Notes: generated by a model not told the origin, from the letters alone. 64,000 bases of DNA from CAZLBC01 sp964557575 (GCA_964557575.1 CAZLBC010000014.1:11816-75815); one strand, 5' to 3'. Positions 8,127 through 17,943 are shown, counted from the stretch's first letter. Numbers and translations: made by a program.

Positions 8127-11100
8127 ATGAGAGCATTCCCCGCCTGCCGTATCACATTTCTGCTTGCAGCCGCGTTCTGTTCGTTTCCCCCTCCCGCGCG
8201 GTGCGCCCCGGCCGACGACAGTATCGAAAAGACCGGTATTCGCGGCGGACTCGCGGTCGTAATCGGCTGCAGGGACACGGCAATTGCAGCACACCTTCTG
8301 AAGTCCGGCCCCTTTCTGGTCTGCTGCCTCGACCCGGACCCGGACGTCGTATCGGCCGCCCGGTCGGCCCTGCGTAAAAAGGGAATCAACGGTCCCGCGA
8401 CCGCCTGCCGGCTCACGGGTGATCGACTGCCCTTCGTCGACAATACGGTCAACGTGATTATCGTCACCCGCGGCGGCTTAGCGATTCCCGCAGCGGAAAT
8501 ACAGCGATCGCTGGCGCCCGGCGGCGCTATTGTCGACCTGGCCGCATCCGGTGCAAAGGTGACGCGAAAACCGCGTCCCGACGCCATCGACGCCTGGACC
8601 CACTACCTCTACGACGCCTCCAACAACGCCGTCTCGAACGACACCGTCGTCGCCCCCCCGCGCGGACTGCGGTGGAAGTGCGGACCGCGGTACGCCCGGA
8701 GCCACGAGCACTTCGGGAGCGTTTGCGCCATGGTCGCCTCGTCCGGGCGCATCTTTTACATCCACGACGACGGCCCCATCAGCTCGGTATTCCTGCCGCC
8801 GAAATGGGAACTCGTCGCCCGCGACGCCTTCAGCGGCGTCCTCCTCTGGAAACGACCCGTCGGCAACTGGGAGTCGCAACTGCGGGGTTTTCGCAGCGGC
8901 CCCCCGGAAATCGGCCGCCGGCTGGTATTCGGGGGAGGCCGGCTGTACGCCGCCCTGCGGTACGGCGGCCCGGTGGCCGTTATCGATCCCGCCACCGGAG
9001 AAGACCTCACCACCCTTGCCGGCAGCGACGGGGCGCGCGAACTGCTGTTCGCCGACGGACGGCTCTATATCCTCGCCGACGATATGACCGCGGATGACCA
9101 CGAGAAACGGAAGAAATGGTTCAATACAAAGGCACCGTCACTCCGGGGATACGGTTTCCCGAAAGAACCGATCCCCATGTACGGCAGGCAGCGGGTCGTC
9201 GCCTTTGACGCGCAATCCGGCAAGCAGCTCTGGTGCAACCGGGACGACCGCGCACCGGGAGAAATCATGCCCGCCACGATCGCCGTTTCAGCCGGACGCG
9301 TCTGTTTCCAGACCACGACGGACGTGGTCTGCCTCGATGCCGACACGGGAAAGCGGCAGTGGAAAACATCGCGCCCCGTTGCCGTCAGCCGCTTTTCCTG
9401 GGCCACCCCCACGCTGGTCGTTGACGACGGAGTGGTCGTCACCGGCGACCGCATGCCGGGCGACAATATCAAGAAAAAGCCCGAACGGGGGAGCGAGTGG
9501 ATCATGGACAACCATCACCAGATGCAAAAACAACCCGGCGAGGTGATCGCCTTTTCCCTTGATGAGGGCACGGAACTGTGGCGGGCGCCGGCGTTCGAAA
9601 ACTACACGGTGCCGATGGACATCTTCGTCATCGACGGCCGGGTGTGGACCGGTCACATCCGCGGCAGGGGCCACCCCGGGTTTACCACCGGCAGGGACCT
9701 GAAAACCGGCGCGGTCACCGCAACCGTCCCCGACAACAAAAAATTATACCAGCTCCGGATGGGTCACAACCGCTGCTACCGCAACAGGGCGACCCGCCGC
9801 TACCTGATCCTCGGCCGTGACGGCATCGAGTTCGTCGATCCGAAAAAGGGAACAGGCAGCGGGCACTGGTGGATCAGGGGAACCTGCCAGTACGGGGTGA
9901 TGCCGGCCAACGGCCTCGTGTACGCCCCCGTTCACTCCTGCGGATGCCACCCGGAAGAAAAGCTCAACGGCTTCAACACCCTCGCGCCGATCTCGTCGGC
10001 GCCGAAAACGGGGGCCGATGACGCGGAACGACTGGCAAAGGGGCCGGCGACCGGCACGAAGGCCGGGAAAACCGCCGGTACGGACTGGCCTACCTACCGT
10101 CGGGACGCTCGCCGGAGCGGGCATCAGGACATCGACGCCCCCAACAAGATCGCGGCCGCCTGGACCGTCGAATGTGCAGCGCCGCTGACCGCGCCGGTCT
10201 GCGCCGGCGGAACCGTCTACGTCGCCGAGACCGACGCCCACACCCTCCGGGCACTCGATGCTCGGGACGGCGGGGAGAAATGGCATTTCATCGCCGACGG
10301 CCGTATCGATTCGCCGCCGACCGTTTGCGGCGATTGCTGTATCTTCGGTACCCGCAACGGTTTCGTCTACTGCCTGCGAACCGCGGACGGCAAGCAGTCC
10401 TGGCGATTCAGGGCGGCGCCGCGGGACCGGCGACTCTTCTGCTACGGCCAGATCGAGTCGGCATGGCCGGTTCACGGCGCGGTCCTCGTCGACAGCCGCA
10501 GCGGTTCCAATCCCGTCGCCTACTTCGCCGCGGGAAGGACGTCCCACCTCGACGGGGGAATCCGCCTCTGCGCGCTGGATATCGCATCGGGCAGCGTTCT
10601 CCACGAAGCCACGGTGTGCATGAACGACACGGCAGCAGGCGACGGCGTCATCGCGGCACGGGCGCTGCCGGACATCCTCTCGCTGCAGGACGGCAGCATA
10701 TACATGCGCAATATCCGTTTCGACAGAAAACTCGCCCCGCAAAAAAACAACATCCGCCACCTCTACGCTCCCGGCGGCTTCCTCGACGATTCCTGGTGGC
10801 ACCGGACCTACTGGATATACGGGACGCGCATGCTGAGCGGGTACGGCGGCTGGCCGAAGATCGGCAACGTCACGCCCGCCGGGCGACTCCTGGTCTACGA
10901 CGGCGGCGACCTGATCTACGGGTACGGCCGCATGACCTACCGTGCCGGCGCCGGCCACGTCAGCCCCGATGCCGCCAAGGATTACATGCTGTTCGCGGAG
11001 GTCCGGTCACCAAAGCCGAAACCCGAATCCGACACGAAGAAGAAAAAGAATAGACGGAGAGGCCCCCGGGGACACCGGGAAATCACCTGGTCGAAGGACC

Positions 11101-11342
11101 TGCCGTTTATCGCCCGGGCGCTGGTCCTGTCACGCGACGCCCTGCTCGTCGCCGGCGGCGCGGGCCTCCCCGGCACGGGGGCGGAACAACAACCCGGCAC
11201 GTTACGGATCGTATCGCGCGAAGACGGCGAACAACGCGTTGCATGCAATCTTCCCGCCCCGCCGGTCCTGGACGGCATGATCCTTGCGGGCGACGGCGTT
11301 TTTGTTGCCGTCACGGACGGGAAGGTTGTGTGTTTGAAATAG
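8127..11342 (+). CDS. Secreted PQQ-type beta-propeller protein with N-terminal Rossmann-like domain (paralogue 1)
   Basis: A 1071-residue exported protein with a signal peptide ending near residue 26 (ARCAPADD). Residues 35-150 resemble a degenerate class I methyltransferase fold: a beta-alpha-beta start, LDPDPDVV, DRLPFVDNTVNVIIV and SLAPGGAIV match SAM-enzyme motifs II, IV and V in order. A linker (PRPDAIDAWTHYLYDASNNA) leads into PQQ-propeller blades with repeated FDAQSGKQLWCN-type motifs to the C-terminus. A cysteine-rich block at about 585-610 (CQYG.MPANG...P.HSCGC) and HNRCYRNRATRRY are shared with the protein at 48901-52053. A lysine/arginine-rich stretch lies near residue 970. Function is unknown; a periplasmic redox or binding role is only a guess. 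The ATG has GAGG 8 bases upstream. Confidence 0.85.
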   Translation: MRAFPACRITFLLAAAFCSFPPPARCAPADDSIEKTGIRGGLAVVIGCRDTAIAAHLLKSGPFLVCCLDPDPDVVSAARSALRKKGINGPATACRLTGDRLPFVDNTVNVIIVTRGGLAIPAAEIQRSLAPGGAIVDLAASGAKVTRKPRPDAIDAWTHYLYDASNNAVSNDTVVAPPRGLRWKCGPRYARSHEHFGSVCAMVASSGRIFYIHDDGPISSVFLPPKWELVARDAFSGVLLWKRPVGNWESQLRGFRSGPPEIGRRLVFGGGRLYAALRYGGPVAVIDPATGEDLTTLAGSDGARELLFADGRLYILADDMTADDHEKRKKWFNTKAPSLRGYGFPKEPIPMYGRQRVVAFDAQSGKQLWCNRDDRAPGEIMPATIAVSAGRVCFQTTTDVVCLDADTGKRQWKTSRPVAVSRFSWATPTLVVDDGVVVTGDRMPGDNIKKKPERGSEWIMDNHHQMQKQPGEVIAFSLDEGTELWRAPAFENYTVPMDIFVIDGRVWTGHIRGRGHPGFTTGRDLKTGAVTATVPDNKKLYQLRMGHNRCYRNRATRRYLILGRDGIEFVDPKKGTGSGHWWIRGTCQYGVMPANGLVYAPVHSCGCHPEEKLNGFNTLAPISSAPKTGADDAERLAKGPATGTKAGKTAGTDWPTYRRDARRSGHQDIDAPNKIAAAWTVECAAPLTAPVCAGGTVYVAETDAHTLRALDARDGGEKWHFIADGRIDSPPTVCGDCCIFGTRNGFVYCLRTADGKQSWRFRAAPRDRRLFCYGQIESAWPVHGAVLVDSRSGSNPVAYFAAGRTSHLDGGIRLCALDIASGSVLHEATVCMNDTAAGDGVIAARALPDILSLQDGSIYMRNIRFDRKLAPQKNNIRHLYAPGGFLDDSWWHRTYWIYGTRMLSGYGGWPKIGNVTPAGRLLVYDGGDLIYGYGRMTYRAGAGHVSPDAAKDYMLFAEVRSPKPKPESDTKKKKNRRRGPRGHREITWSKDLPFIARALVLSRDALLVAGGAGLPGTGAEQQPGTLRIVSREDGEQRVACNLPAPPVLDGMILAGDGVFVAVTDGKVVCLK

Positions 11343-13494
11343 CGGTGTGTTTCTGTTTCTGCCAGATGGACGTCAACTCGTGGGCCTCGAACGCTACCAG
11401 CTTTGCCGTGCCGCCCCCCGCGATAACCGATACTGTGGGCGACTCCACTATCTTCCCGGGGCCCTTGGCCGAGATAAACACCCGCCCGTCATTGCCCGCG
11501 ATCTCCATGACCGACCGGTCGACCAGGGCCTGGATCTTGATCCTGCCCTCGACCGGGGCGAGGTCGGCGCCGTTCAGTTTCTTCGCCTTCACGTCGTACC
11601 TGATGTTCATGCCGGCGGCATGCAACTCGATGGTCTCAGCTCCGGCAACCCCGACAGTCAGGCGCACATCGAGCAGGTCGGTCTTGACCGGCAGGCTCAC
11701 CGGCCGGCCCTCGCCGAGGTCCTGGGCCTCGGCCGTGTGGCTCTTCAGACGCAGGGTCTCGATCTCCTTTACGGGCTTGGCAAACATGCGGATGCCGTCC
11801 TCGGTCTTGTGCAGGGTCAGCCGGTGCGGGAAGCTGAAGTGCTGGTTGTAGGGACCCGGCGCGCCTATCCTGAGCCAGCCGATCTGGATTTTCCTGCCGT
11901 CGGGAGACTTGTCGAATGTCTGCGACGCGTAGTACGGGCCGTAGTGGACCCTGCGCTTGTCATCGTGCTCGGGTGTGAACACCGTGCCGTCGAACCGGCC
12001 GACCTGGTACTTGGCGTCGGCCGCGAATACGCACCATCGCATGTTTTTCTTATCGCCGTCGACGGGCAGTTCGAAAAGCTCCGTGCACTCGAAGTAGTTG
12101 GGCAGGTGGCTCTGCTCGGTCCAGTTCTTCATGTCGTTGGAGGTGTAGAACGCGGCGTTTCGCTTGAATTCTTCGTGTTCGTCGTAGACAACCATGACCC
12201 AGTGGCCGCCCATTTCCCTTGCCGTTTCGTTCAGCGGCGCGTCCTTGTCTTTGTAGGCGTACCAGATCACCTTGGGATCGCGACCCTTGTGCCTGACGAC
12301 CGGGTTGTCCTCGTAACAGGTGAATGTCTCGCCGCCGTCCGTGCTGTAGGCGATGGCCTCGCCGCACCCTGTGTCAGTGAAGTACGCCACGAGCGTGTTC
12401 TTGCCCCAGCCGGAGGAGTTGTTGTGGTCAACCGTCGCCCCACCCGAGAAGCACGCCCCCGTTGCCATGGTGCCGGGGAACAGTTTGTTGCGGTGCTGGG
12501 TCCAGTGCACGAGATCCGGGCTCGTGGCGTGTCCCCAGGTCATGTTGCCCCAGGGAAGCGCGACCGGGTTGTGCTGGAAAAACAGGTGCCACTTACCGTC
12601 GTGGTATACCATGCCGTTGGGATCGTTGTTCCAGCCGACCTTCTGGGTGAAATGGAACTGCGGGCGGTAGGGCTCCGTGTAGAAATGCTCCTCGCCCGGG
12701 ATCGTGTCCGACTGCCTGACCAGGGCAAAACCCTCTTCGGTAGCGGTCGCCACGACACGCGCCTTCTTGCCGGCGTACTGCTCGATGGTGAAGAAGGCGT
12801 ACCAGTCGGTCTGCTCGGCGTTGGGCGCTATTGTGATCCCGTACCTGCGGACCTCCTCGCCGTCGATGTAGACCTGGATCCTGCCCTTTTTTCCCTTGCC
12901 GTTCTTGATCGGCATGACCAGGTACCTGCTGTCGACCGTGAATTCCTTTTCCATACGGCCGGGCCGCTTGGGAACCTTGGGCTTCTGATCGGACTGGAGT
13001 ATGTGATCCACGTTCACATGTCCCCAGCCCACCTTCACTTTATCGACGATTCGAAGCCGGACCTTCTTGCCCTTGTATTTCTCGACATCGAACAGGGCCG
13101 GCATGAGCAGTTCGTCGTTGGCGCCGGACCGGGACGCTACCACTGTACCGTCGACGAGAAGTTGCAGCGCGGTTCCCTTGTGCGCCCCGCCGCCGATCAG
13201 GAACGTGATGTACTTTCGCTTGATCTCGAACGCGGGAGAGGTCAGCGTACCGGTCGTGCCGTCCCCCTTGCGATACGTGTTTACCAGCCGCTTGCCGGCA
13301 AAGCCGCTCACGTCGCGCTGGCGAGGAAGGGTGCCCTCGACCGGCGCGTCGCCGAAGCAGTCACCCTCGACTTTCCAGTCGCCGTAGTCGCCGCCCTCGA
13401 AGTCGGCGATCAGGATGTCGTCCGCAGCGCCGGCGGCACCAACGAGCAGCATGACGGCCGAGATACAATACACTGCACGAGTCGTTCTCATCAT
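11311..13494 (-). CDS. Secreted glycoside hydrolase family 32 (fructan/levan hydrolase)
   Basis: A 727-residue exported beta-fructosidase that releases fructose from fructans or sucrose-like sugars. A signal peptide (residues 1-22) precedes a carbohydrate-binding-like beta module (about 25-150) and a DUF4980-like module (about 155-275). The five-bladed GH32 propeller and C-terminal beta-sandwich follow. The catalytic residues are all present: nucleophile D291 in WNNDPNG, D406 in the RDP motif, and acid/base E469 in ECTEL. The ATG at 13494 has AAGGTAAGGA upstream and lies 5 bases after the sugar porter stop codon. The 3' end overlaps the oppositely oriented PQQ gene by 32 bases. Last gene of the kinase-porter-hydrolase operon. 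Confidence 0.94.
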   Translation of the reverse strand: MMRTTRAVYCISAVMLLVGAAGAADDILIADFEGGDYGDWKVEGDCFGDAPVEGTLPRQRDVSGFAGKRLVNTYRKGDGTTGTLTSPAFEIKRKYITFLIGGGAHKGTALQLLVDGTVVASRSGANDELLMPALFDVEKYKGKKVRLRIVDKVKVGWGHVNVDHILQSDQKPKVPKRPGRMEKEFTVDSRYLVMPIKNGKGKKGRIQVYIDGEEVRRYGITIAPNAEQTDWYAFFTIEQYAGKKARVVATATEEGFALVRQSDTIPGEEHFYTEPYRPQFHFTQKVGWNNDPNGMVYHDGKWHLFFQHNPVALPWGNMTWGHATSPDLVHWTQHRNKLFPGTMATGACFSGGATVDHNNSSGWGKNTLVAYFTDTGCGEAIAYSTDGGETFTCYEDNPVVRHKGRDPKVIWYAYKDKDAPLNETAREMGGHWVMVVYDEHEEFKRNAAFYTSNDMKNWTEQSHLPNYFECTELFELPVDGDKKNMRWCVFAADAKYQVGRFDGTVFTPEHDDKRRVHYGPYYASQTFDKSPDGRKIQIGWLRIGAPGPYNQHFSFPHRLTLHKTEDGIRMFAKPVKEIETLRLKSHTAEAQDLGEGRPVSLPVKTDLLDVRLTVGVAGAETIELHAAGMNIRYDVKAKKLNGADLAPVEGRIKIQALVDRSVMEIAGNDGRVFISAKGPGKIVESPTVSVIAGGGTAKLVAFEAHELTSIWQKQKHTAISNTQPSRP

Positions 13495-13499
13495 TGTCC

Positions 13500-15119
13500 T
13501 TACCTTTCCACGGGATGAATACCGAGCTTCTTCTCCATCCCTTCGAGCGTGATACCCTTGGTCTCCGGGACCATGAACTTCACCCAGAGCAACTGCAGGC
13601 ACATCATAAAGCAGAAGAATCCGAACAGAATGCCCGGTTTAAACATACCCTGCGCGATCGGAAACAACGTCGTCAGCGCCGCCGCGCAAATCCAGTGGGT
13701 CGAACTGCCCAGTGCCTGTCCCGCAGCGCGGTGATCGTTGGGGAAAATCTCCGAGATGAACACCCAGATGACCGCCCCCTGCCCCACGGCATGAGCCGCA
13801 ATAAAACCAATCAGGCAGATAAGGACGATTGTGCTGGTTGCCCCGAGCAAACTACCAGTCTCATCCTGGCATTCTTTCGCAATCGCCATCACTTCTTCAG
13901 GCGTCGCCCCGGCCTTGATCTCGACTGCGGAACCCCGGTACCACTCCTCTTGCGAAATCGCCACCAGGGACGCCTTGTTTTCAGCGTAGTCCTTGATGGC
14001 CGCCGCCTTGTCTTGTGCGGACAGATATATTTCGCCGCTGTCGGCCTTGATCACCATATCCGCGCTGTCAATCACGTCCTTCGCGGCGGAGGTAACCTGC
14101 AGCGTGGGTGTTGACAAAAACGCCCAGGCGCAAATACCCAGGGAGATGATGTAACCCAACGAGCCGATGTACAACAGCGATCTCCTGCCCAGTTTGTCGA
14201 TCAACCACAATCCGACGAACGTGAAGATCAGGTTCGTCACGCCCAGCGACACGGATGCAAGCAACGCATCCTGAAGCCCGGCAAGCCCCAGAAGGCGCGG
14301 GGCAAAATACAGGATGATATTAATACCCGAGAACTGGTTGAAGAACGCTATCAGGAAGGCCAGGAGTATCGGGATTTTCAGGCGCGCCGTCCAGAACGTG
14401 GCGGTCTTGGTCTTGTCCTGAACCGTTTTCTCCACCTCGTTTACAAGCGTCTCGATTTCCTCGTCGCCCGCAGCGGGATTGATCTGCCTGAAGATCTCAG
14501 CGCCCTCTTCGCGTTTTCCGGCGTGCGTGATCAACCAGCGCGGGCTTTCGGGCAGCGTGAACGACATGATCGTGTAGGCAAGGGCGGGAACGGCCTCTAT
14601 ACCGAGCATCCACCGCCAGGCGATTTCGCTGCTCAATATGTTGCCGAAGATCCAGTTCGAAAAGAAAGCAACGAGAATCCCGAAGACGATATTGAATTGA
14701 AACATGCCGGCCAGCTTGCCGCGGTCGTTCGCCGGTGATATCTCGGAGATAAACATCGGGGACGCGACGGTGGCCGCCCCCACGCCCAGGCCGCCGATAC
14801 AGCGCGCGACGATAAAGCTCCAGACGTCTGGAGCTATACCGGATCCAATCGCCGATACGAAGTAAAGAAAGCCGATCACGATCAGTGTCTTTTTTCGTCC
14901 GTACTTCGCGGCCGGGTAGCCTCCGAACATCGCGCCGATAACGGTCCCCCACAGCGCGGCCGCCGTTGCCCATCCGTGCATCGCATCTCCCAGTTGCCAG
15001 AGATTTTTGAAGGCCTGTTCGGCACCCGAAATGACGATCGTATCGAACCCGAAGAGGAACCCCGCCAGCGACGCGGTGACCGACCAGAAAACGAGTCGTG
15101 ATTTGCCTGGCGCACTCAT
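13500..15119 (-). CDS. MFS sugar porter (SP family), probable fructose importer
   Basis: A 539-residue inner-membrane sugar:proton symporter with twelve predicted transmembrane helices. Family motifs are present: GGYPAAKYGRKK between TM2 and TM3, PESPRWLI after TM6, DKLGRRSLL between TM8 and TM9, and PETKGITLEGME at the C-terminus. An insert of about 90 residues between the second and last helix groups (roughly residues 340-430) is unusually long and polar for the family, with a predicted extracytoplasmic or cytoplasmic loop. It sits between a fructokinase-like kinase and a GH32 hydrolase on the same strand, so fructose is the likely substrate by context; xylose, arabinose or glucose cannot be excluded from sequence alone. 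Confidence 0.92.
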   Translation of the reverse strand: MSAPGKSRLVFWSVTASLAGFLFGFDTIVISGAEQAFKNLWQLGDAMHGWATAAALWGTVIGAMFGGYPAAKYGRKKTLIVIGFLYFVSAIGSGIAPDVWSFIVARCIGGLGVGAATVASPMFISEISPANDRGKLAGMFQFNIVFGILVAFFSNWIFGNILSSEIAWRWMLGIEAVPALAYTIMSFTLPESPRWLITHAGKREEGAEIFRQINPAAGDEEIETLVNEVEKTVQDKTKTATFWTARLKIPILLAFLIAFFNQFSGINIILYFAPRLLGLAGLQDALLASVSLGVTNLIFTFVGLWLIDKLGRRSLLYIGSLGYIISLGICAWAFLSTPTLQVTSAAKDVIDSADMVIKADSGEIYLSAQDKAAAIKDYAENKASLVAISQEEWYRGSAVEIKAGATPEEVMAIAKECQDETGSLLGATSTIVLICLIGFIAAHAVGQGAVIWVFISEIFPNDHRAAGQALGSSTHWICAAALTTLFPIAQGMFKPGILFGFFCFMMCLQLLWVKFMVPETKGITLEGMEKKLGIHPVER

Positions 15120-15141
15120 GTAGTGCTCTCCTGAAATATGC

Positions 15142-16044
15142 TTATTGGTGCGTTGTCGATTTCCGCGGAATCAGTTGTTCCGGCAGTTCCGGAACCGCGC
15201 CGGGACGCGAACAGACGAACGCGGCGATCCTGCACGCCGCCCGGTTGACCACCCCGGGGTCGATGCCGTCGAGCAGGCCGACCGCCATTGACGCCGTGAA
15301 GGCATCACCGGCGCCGACCGTGTCGACCACATCGGTCGGAAATCCCTCGCACGACCAGTCATCGTCGGCGCCAATGATCGCACTGCCGCGCCGCCCGCGG
15401 GTCACCACCACCCACCGCAGCGAATAGTCGGTTATCATTCTGCGGGCGGTCGGGCATGAATTCTCCTCTCCGCCGTCATAACCAAGTGTCGCCGCCACGG
15501 CGGAAAACTCCTCGTCGTTGACCTTCAGCAGGTCGGCCCTTCGCAGGCAATCATCGATAATCTCTTTTGAATGGTAGTGCTGCCGCAGGTTGATGTCGCA
15601 GATCTTCAGGCAATCCGGGCCGGTACACGCCAGAAAATCCCCGATGGTCTTGCGTGACACCGCGTATCGCTGCGCGAGAGAGCCGAAACACACCGCGTCG
15701 AGTTTTTTCGCGCACGCGACCATTTCGTCGGTAAGCGGAATGTGATCCCAGGCAACGTCCTCGGTGATTTCGTATTCAGGGACCCCTGCATCATCGAGAT
15801 GCACCATTACCGTGCCGGTCGGATAATCGGCAACCGGCACGATACATTCGAGTCCGGCCGCCCGGGCATCGGCGACGAGTTCCCTGCCGAACGTATCATC
15901 CCCGACGGCGCTGACGATGGACGCCCGGCACCCGAGTTTCGCACAGTGTCGGGCGAAGTTCCCCGGTGCGCCGCCCCATTTCTTGCCGTCGGTGAAAAAG
16001 TCCCAGAGAACCTCTCCGATTCCTGCAGTATTGTACTCATGCAT
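15142..16044 (-). CDS. PfkB-family carbohydrate kinase, probable fructokinase
   Basis: A 300-residue cytoplasmic ribokinase-like sugar kinase. The first PfkB signature region (GGAPGNFARHCAKLG) and the second, with the catalytic aspartate (DTVGAGDAFTASMAVG), are intact. The N-terminus G..GE.LWDFF and the GGAP.N pattern resemble bacterial fructokinases more than ribokinases. Together with the adjacent sugar porter and GH32 hydrolase it forms a complete path from extracellular fructan to fructose phosphate. The start ATG at 16044 is the first in frame. The ribosome site is weak (TAGGT), and the first gene of an operon might therefore depend on the upstream regulatory region at 16094-16122. Confidence 0.9.
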   Translation of the reverse strand: MHEYNTAGIGEVLWDFFTDGKKWGGAPGNFARHCAKLGCRASIVSAVGDDTFGRELVADARAAGLECIVPVADYPTGTVMVHLDDAGVPEYEITEDVAWDHIPLTDEMVACAKKLDAVCFGSLAQRYAVSRKTIGDFLACTGPDCLKICDINLRQHYHSKEIIDDCLRRADLLKVNDEEFSAVAATLGYDGGEENSCPTARRMITDYSLRWVVVTRGRRGSAIIGADDDWSCEGFPTDVVDTVGAGDAFTASMAVGLLDGIDPGVVNRAACRIAAFVCSRPGAVPELPEQLIPRKSTTHQ

Positions 16045-16093
16045 AGATGATACCTATAAATACTTTACATTTTATTTACTATTCTCGGGCTAT

Positions 16094-16122
16094 AAATTCA
16101 CATATTTACCCCTATATGTCAA
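16094..16122 (-). promoter_or_regulatory. Candidate promoter/operator of the fructan operon
   Basis: Upstream of the kinase gene is an AT-rich stretch of about 130 bases, unlike the GC-rich surroundings. Read on the minus strand it holds TTGACA at 16122-16117, a perfect -35 element. A perfect inverted repeat ACATAT-n8-ATATGT (16100-16119) overlaps it. The -10 at 17-bp spacing (GAATTT) is poor, so the promoter itself is uncertain. The palindrome overlapping the -35 box is what one would expect of a repressor site controlling fructan use. No regulator gene is adjacent. Confidence 0.35.
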
Positions 16123-16173
16123 GTCGAAAATTGAAAAATATTCAGGCCCCCCGGACAGGCCATCATCGGTATA

Positions 16174-16776
16174 CTACCCGGCATCTGCGTCAAAAAGTCG
16201 CCTGATTTCCTCCTCGGTTATCTGCTCGGCGGGATCGATCGGCCTGCTCCGCTGCCGTCGCACATGCTCAAAGAAATGCTTGACGTTATCCGGGGCGGAC
16301 TTGATCATCTGGGCAACGGCGTAGTACATCAGAGATATGTCGGCTCCCGCGGCAACCCCCTTGATCAACCCGGTCTTCCTGTCGTTCCTGTTGTCCAGGG
16401 TATCGTAAAATCTATCGATCACCGCGTCGACCGTGCCATACTCGATGTTCTCTTCGGCAACCACCCTGTTGGAAACGCGCGAATAGGGCAACCGCAATGC
16501 GCGCAGGACGTACAGCGCTTCACCCGGCAGGCGGTCGCCGTGTTCGAACCCCTCGACGAAGTCAGGACCGCTCTGGCCCGGCAGCAGTATGTGCGGTCTC
16601 TGCAATACCATGGTCCCCTGCCGGGTGATGGAACGATCCGCAACACCGGGATGGGCGGCAACCAGCAGATAGTGCAGTTCGGTATCGCCGAACGTGTGCA
16701 GCATCGCCTGGTAGTCCCTGATAATTTCAGTTCTCTGCCAGTATTCGTTGAATTGGTCCCGGTCCATATCAGGCAT
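16174..16776 (-). CDS. Conserved-looking protein of unknown function
   Basis: A 200-residue soluble protein without signal peptide or membrane segment. It is mostly helical by composition, rich in acidic and aromatic residues near the start (EYWQRTEIIRDYQAML) and ends in an acidic helix. No family was recognised. The segment ITRQGTMVLQRPHILLPGQ and the helix GVAAGADISLMYYAVAQMIK look folded rather than low-complexity, and codon use matches the neighbours, so it is likely a real gene. The ATG at 16776 lies 39 bases downstream of aroB on the same strand, suggesting cotranscription, which says nothing firm about function. Confidence 0.65.
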   Translation of the reverse strand: MPDMDRDQFNEYWQRTEIIRDYQAMLHTFGDTELHYLLVAAHPGVADRSITRQGTMVLQRPHILLPGQSGPDFVEGFEHGDRLPGEALYVLRALRLPYSRVSNRVVAEENIEYGTVDAVIDRFYDTLDNRNDRKTGLIKGVAAGADISLMYYAVAQMIKSAPDNVKHFFEHVRRQRSRPIDPAEQITEEEIRRLFDADAG

Positions 16777-16815
16777 AGTACCACGTCGGTTCAGGAATAA
16801 AGGTCCCCGCCTCGG

Positions 16816-17943
16816 TCATGAACTCCCGCTTTCCCGGAGAAAGGCAACTGCCCCTGCTACTTCATTTTCGGTCAAATCATCGTAGATATCCACGCTGCCG
16901 ACAGCGGACGGCAGAACCATCCGTATCTTGCCGCCGAGGGCCTTCTTGTCGTGCTGCATGATCTCCCAGATCTCCGCCGGATCGAGGCCCTCTTTGCGTA
17001 CGGGGAGCTGAAGGGAATCGAGCACGTCCTCGATCCGCTGGGCCTCCTCGGCGGTCAGCAGCCCCCTGGCGACAGCGATATGGTTTTCGGCCGCCATCCC
17101 GAGGCTTATCGCCTCGCCGTGACGGATGGCCCCGTACCCCGCCGCCGCTTCCACGGCATGCCCGATGGTATGACCGTAGTTGAGGTGGGCCCGGATCCCC
17201 GACTCCAGCTCATCCGCGGAAACCACGGATGCCTTGATAGAAACATTCCTGGCAATCAGTTCGACCATCAGGTCGCCGTCAAATGCCAGGCGCCGGTCCG
17301 GCCCCGAGACCGTGAGAGCAGCGGCATGCTCATCGAGAAAATCGAGCAGTGCGGCGTCTCTGATCACCGCATGCTTCACACACTCGGCCATACCGTTCGC
17401 CAGTTCGGCCCGGGGAAGGGTGCGGAGGGTTTCGACGTCTATCACCACGCCGGCGGGCTGATGAAACGAGCCGATCAGGTTCTTGCCCGCCGCGTGGTCA
17501 ACGCCCGTCTTTCCCCCGGTCGATGCATCGACGTCGGCAAGAAGCGATGTCGGGCACTGCAGCCAGCGCAGGCCGCGCAGGGTCACGGCGGCGACAAAAC
17601 CGGCCATGTCACCCGCCACCCCCCCTCCCAGCGCCACGACGAGCGTACGGCGGTCGACTGGCGGCCGCCGGTTCAACAACCCGTCGATCAGCGTTGAAGC
17701 GACTGCCAGCGTTTTGTGTTCCTCCCCGGCCGGAAATGCGACCGTGAACACTTCGACGCCCCCGGCCCGCAGCGATTCGGTAAGGGCAGCGGCGTACAGC
17801 GGCGAAACGGTGGTCTCGGTGACCACGGCCGCGCGTGAATATCCCTGTTCGCCGACAATGGATCCGACCGCAGACAGCAGGCCGCTGCCGATTCTGACAT
17901 CGTAACTGCGGTCACCGAGATCGACCGGTATATGCTGTTCCAT
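16816..17943 (-). CDS. aroB: 3-dehydroquinate synthase
   Basis: A 375-residue NAD- and metal-dependent enzyme that cyclises DAHP to 3-dehydroquinate, the second step of the shikimate pathway. The NAD-binding ALGGGVAGDMAGF, the substrate motif DASTGGKTGVDHAAGKN, and the metal ligands in NGMAECVKHAVI and LNYGHTIGHAVE are all present. The start was placed at ATG 17943 (MEQHIPV), 19 bases after the stop of the upstream membrane-protein gene; a longer frame to 18048 lacks family similarity. aroC and aroA lie 24 kb away, so the pathway genes are dispersed. Confidence 0.97.
   Translation of the reverse strand: MEQHIPVDLGDRSYDVRIGSGLLSAVGSIVGEQGYSRAAVVTETTVSPLYAAALTESLRAGGVEVFTVAFPAGEEHKTLAVASTLIDGLLNRRPPVDRRTLVVALGGGVAGDMAGFVAAVTLRGLRWLQCPTSLLADVDASTGGKTGVDHAAGKNLIGSFHQPAGVVIDVETLRTLPRAELANGMAECVKHAVIRDAALLDFLDEHAAALTVSGPDRRLAFDGDLMVELIARNVSIKASVVSADELESGIRAHLNYGHTIGHAVEAAAGYGAIRHGEAISLGMAAENHIAVARGLLTAEEAQRIEDVLDSLQLPVRKEGLDPAEIWEIMQHDKKALGGKIRMVLPSAVGSVDIYDDLTENEVAGAVAFLRESGSS

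Noticed and set aside
8127..8600. N-terminal domain of the PQQ protein as an active methyltransferase
   Set aside because: The glycine-rich SAM loop is degenerate in both paralogues and the proteins are predicted to be exported, where SAM is absent.
11347..13518. Long open frame antisense to the GH32 gene, and other long antisense frames (for example opposite the TIGR03032 and PQQ genes)
   Set aside because: High GC content removes stop codons from alternative frames. These frames have no recognisable motifs or ribosome sites, while the opposite strands encode clear families.
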